Source: UBA8199 sp035358715
Lineage (GTDB): Bacteria; Verrucomicrobiota; Verrucomicrobiia; Limisphaerales; UBA8199
NCBI GenBank assembly: GCA_035358715.1
Contig: DAOPPX010000009.1
Span: forward strand, 1 to 64,000
Length of the DNA: 64,000 nt
Reading direction: 5' to 3'
In this document: piece by piece, positions 62,904 through 64,000 of the stretch
How the letters are laid out: each line of letters starts with the position of its first letter
How positions within the stretch are numbered: position 1 is the first letter of the stretch
The notes under the pieces: generated by a model
The model's database searches: none
What the model was told of the DNA's origin: nothing
What the model saw: only the letters and a program-made list of their open reading frames with translations
Translations under genes and position numbers: made by a program

Positions 62904-63884
62904 CTACTCGTGTATTTCCACCACGTCCCGGTCCCGGAGCGGCTCGGTTTTGTGCACCTGCTGCCCCTCGAACCGGCTGTGGCCCCATAGGCGCGCGAAC
63001 TTCATCCGTTCCGGCAAGTCGCGATGAATCTGGCGCGCCAGTTCAGCGACGGTTGCGCCCGCCGGCACAATGAACGGCTTGTGCAAATCTGGAGGCCGGC
63101 CCGGCTCTTTTGAGTAAACGCGGATCATTGCCAGCAGGGTCCACAGGCGCTGGAACCAGTCGTCCAGACCTTGCCGGCTGCGTGTGCTGAGGGCCAAGAC
63201 CTCCAATTGGCTGGCGTACAATTCCCGCAATGGAAGGATTGCGCCGGGCGGAACCAGGTCCGCCTTGGTCGTGACGATCAGTCCCGGCCGCTGATTCGGA
63301 TTGGCCGGCGACAGTTGGTTTCGGGGCAGCGTCCGCAAGGTCAGCCCGCGCGAACTGCAGACGCCCAGCACCATTTCCGCCTGGTCGAGCGCCGCTTCGC
63401 CGGCTTCCACGACTGCGCACACCACGTCGGCATTCCGAATCGTGCCCAGCAAGCCGGTCGGCACGTGCTCCGGTGTGAGGGGCGGCGTGTCAACCAGTTC
63501 AATGTGCACGTCGTCCTTGTGCCACATCCCCGGCTGCGGCAGGACCGTGGTGAAAGGATACTCGGCCACCTTCACCGAGGCATGAGTGGTCGCCGCCAGC
63601 AGACTGCTCTTGCCGGTGTTCGGCGGCCCGATCAGCACCACCTGCCCGGCGCCCCCCTTGGGGATGTGGAACGGGTCCGGCCCTTTGGTGTGCGCGGTCT
63701 TCTGCTCCTGCTGGCGGAGTTGGCTGATGCGGTGCTTGAGGTCGGCCTGCATCTTCTCCGTCCCTTTGTGCTTGGGGATGGCGCTGAACATCTCCTGCAA
63801 GCCGGCCAGTCGTTCCTCGTCGTTCGTCGCCTGCCGGTAGCGCCGCTCGGCTTTCTCGTATTCCGGTGTCAGGTTCGCCGGCAT
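62904..63884 (-). CDS. OBG/DRG-type GTPase with C-terminal TGS domain
   Basis: A 326-residue cytoplasmic GTPase. After a helical N-terminus (PEYEKAERRYRQATNDEERL) come G1 GPPNTGKS (86-93), G3 DTPPL (132-136) and G4 TKAD (206-209). The last ~65 residues (FIVPAGATVAELARQIHRDL to RDRDVVEIHE) form a TGS domain. The layout matches DRG-like TGS GTPases, thought to act near the ribosome; the exact role of bacterial members is unclear. ATG 63884 is preferred to an in-frame TTG at 63905. It overlaps the end of the upstream UbiD-like gene by 16 bases, and array 2 lies just past its stop. Confidence 0.88.
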   Translation of the reverse strand: MPANLTPEYEKAERRYRQATNDEERLAGLQEMFSAIPKHKGTEKMQADLKHRISQLRQQEQKTAHTKGPDPFHIPKGGAGQVVLIGPPNTGKSSLLAATTHASVKVAEYPFTTVLPQPGMWHKDDVHIELVDTPPLTPEHVPTGLLGTIRNADVVCAVVEAGEAALDQAEMVLGVCSSRGLTLRTLPRNQLSPANPNQRPGLIVTTKADLVPPGAILPLRELYASQLEVLALSTRSRQGLDDWFQRLWTLLAMIRVYSKEPGRPPDLHKPFIVPAGATVAELARQIHRDLPERMKFARLWGHSRFEGQQVHKTEPLRDRDVVEIHE

Positions 63885-64000
63885 GCTGCATCGGAATTGA
63901 GGCAAGGCTGCTTGTCCAGCAGCCGGTTTATCTTCTGCTTCACCGCTTCATCCATCTTGATAAGCGGCGGCCAGGCTCGTTTGTGGCCCTCGCCGGGCAG
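63869..64000 (-). CDS. C-terminal fragment of a UbiD-family decarboxylase (runs off window)
   Basis: The frame entering from position 64000 encodes 43 residues ending at TGA 63869: LPGEGHKRAWPPLIKMDEAV is followed by a helical tail. The PGEGxxRxWPP segment resembles the C-terminal part of UbiD-type prenylated-FMN decarboxylases used in quinone synthesis or aromatic decarboxylation. The 5' part is outside the window. It overlaps the GTPase start by 16 bases, implying an operon. The identification rests on a short segment. Confidence 0.45.
   Translation of the reverse strand: MPGEGHKRAWPPLIKMDEAVKQKINRLLDKQPCLNSDAACRRT

Overview
The window is GC-rich chromosomal DNA that most likely comes from the Verrucomicrobiota, perhaps the Pedosphaera/Limisphaerales side of the phylum. 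This is inferred from gene content, not from a 16S comparison, because only the last ~20 bases of 16S are present. The pointers are a PVC-type membrane-bound dehydrogenase with HEAT-like repeats and a C-terminal haem c motif, a Tat-exported DegT aminotransferase, a GxGYxYP protein, a four-helix-bundle suffix protein, PPi-dependent phosphofructokinase, many secreted glycosidases and esterases, several ceramidase-like hydrolases, and abundant small palindromic intergenic repeats.

Layout. 1-3802: end of an rRNA operon in the order 16S, tRNA-Ala(TGC), tRNA-Ile(GAT), 23S, 5S, terminator, with boxA-like sites in the spacers. 3825-6695 (minus): a large primase/helicase/nuclease protein of the conflict-system type, divergent from purH (7019-8572). 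8588-13214 (minus): an exopolysaccharide export operon (outer-membrane barrel, Wzc-like tyrosine autokinase, Wza-like lipoprotein, membrane-anchored FHA protein). 13813-17190: a GH9 enzyme and a secreted serine hydrolase separated by hairpin repeats. 17371-30754: a tightly packed plus-strand run with a ceramidase-like hydrolase, sodium:solute symporter, L-arabinose/L-fucose-isomerase-like protein, FGGY kinase, amidohydrolase, Gfo/Idh/MocA oxidoreductase, class III aminotransferase, a short UvrA-like ABC ATPase and a class II aldolase. Transporter, isomerase, kinase and aldolase make a plausible pentose or deoxysugar pathway; the UvrA-like gene inside it is unexpected.

30732-43035: a GxGYxYP protein, a 1.2 kb repeat-rich gap, a second ceramidase-like hydrolase, a hicBA locus whose hicA is frameshifted, a small secreted protein, a GH38-type alpha-mannosidase, a carbohydrate esterase, and two coupled genes (one unknown, one four-helix bundle) beside what looks like a decayed hsdR start. 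43201-51253: a six-hairpin-type glycosidase, a zinc-peptidase/amidotransferase fusion, a BNR-4 protein, the Tat-exported DegT protein and a third ceramidase-like hydrolase. 51483-55736: tRNA-Gly(CCC), fmt, an MFS transporter and PPi-PFK. 55926-64000: GH127, a lipoprotein hydrolase, the PVC-type cytochrome protein, an OBG/TGS GTPase and the end of a UbiD-like gene.

The most unusual signal is structural. Two intergenic arrays (33373-33479 and 62708-62818) are unrelated in sequence but share one architecture: inverted clusters of tandem 11-base units whose G/C blocks fall at exact 11-base intervals through both arms of a long hairpin. A second family of small hairpins near 33200-33780 shows compensatory changes in its stems.
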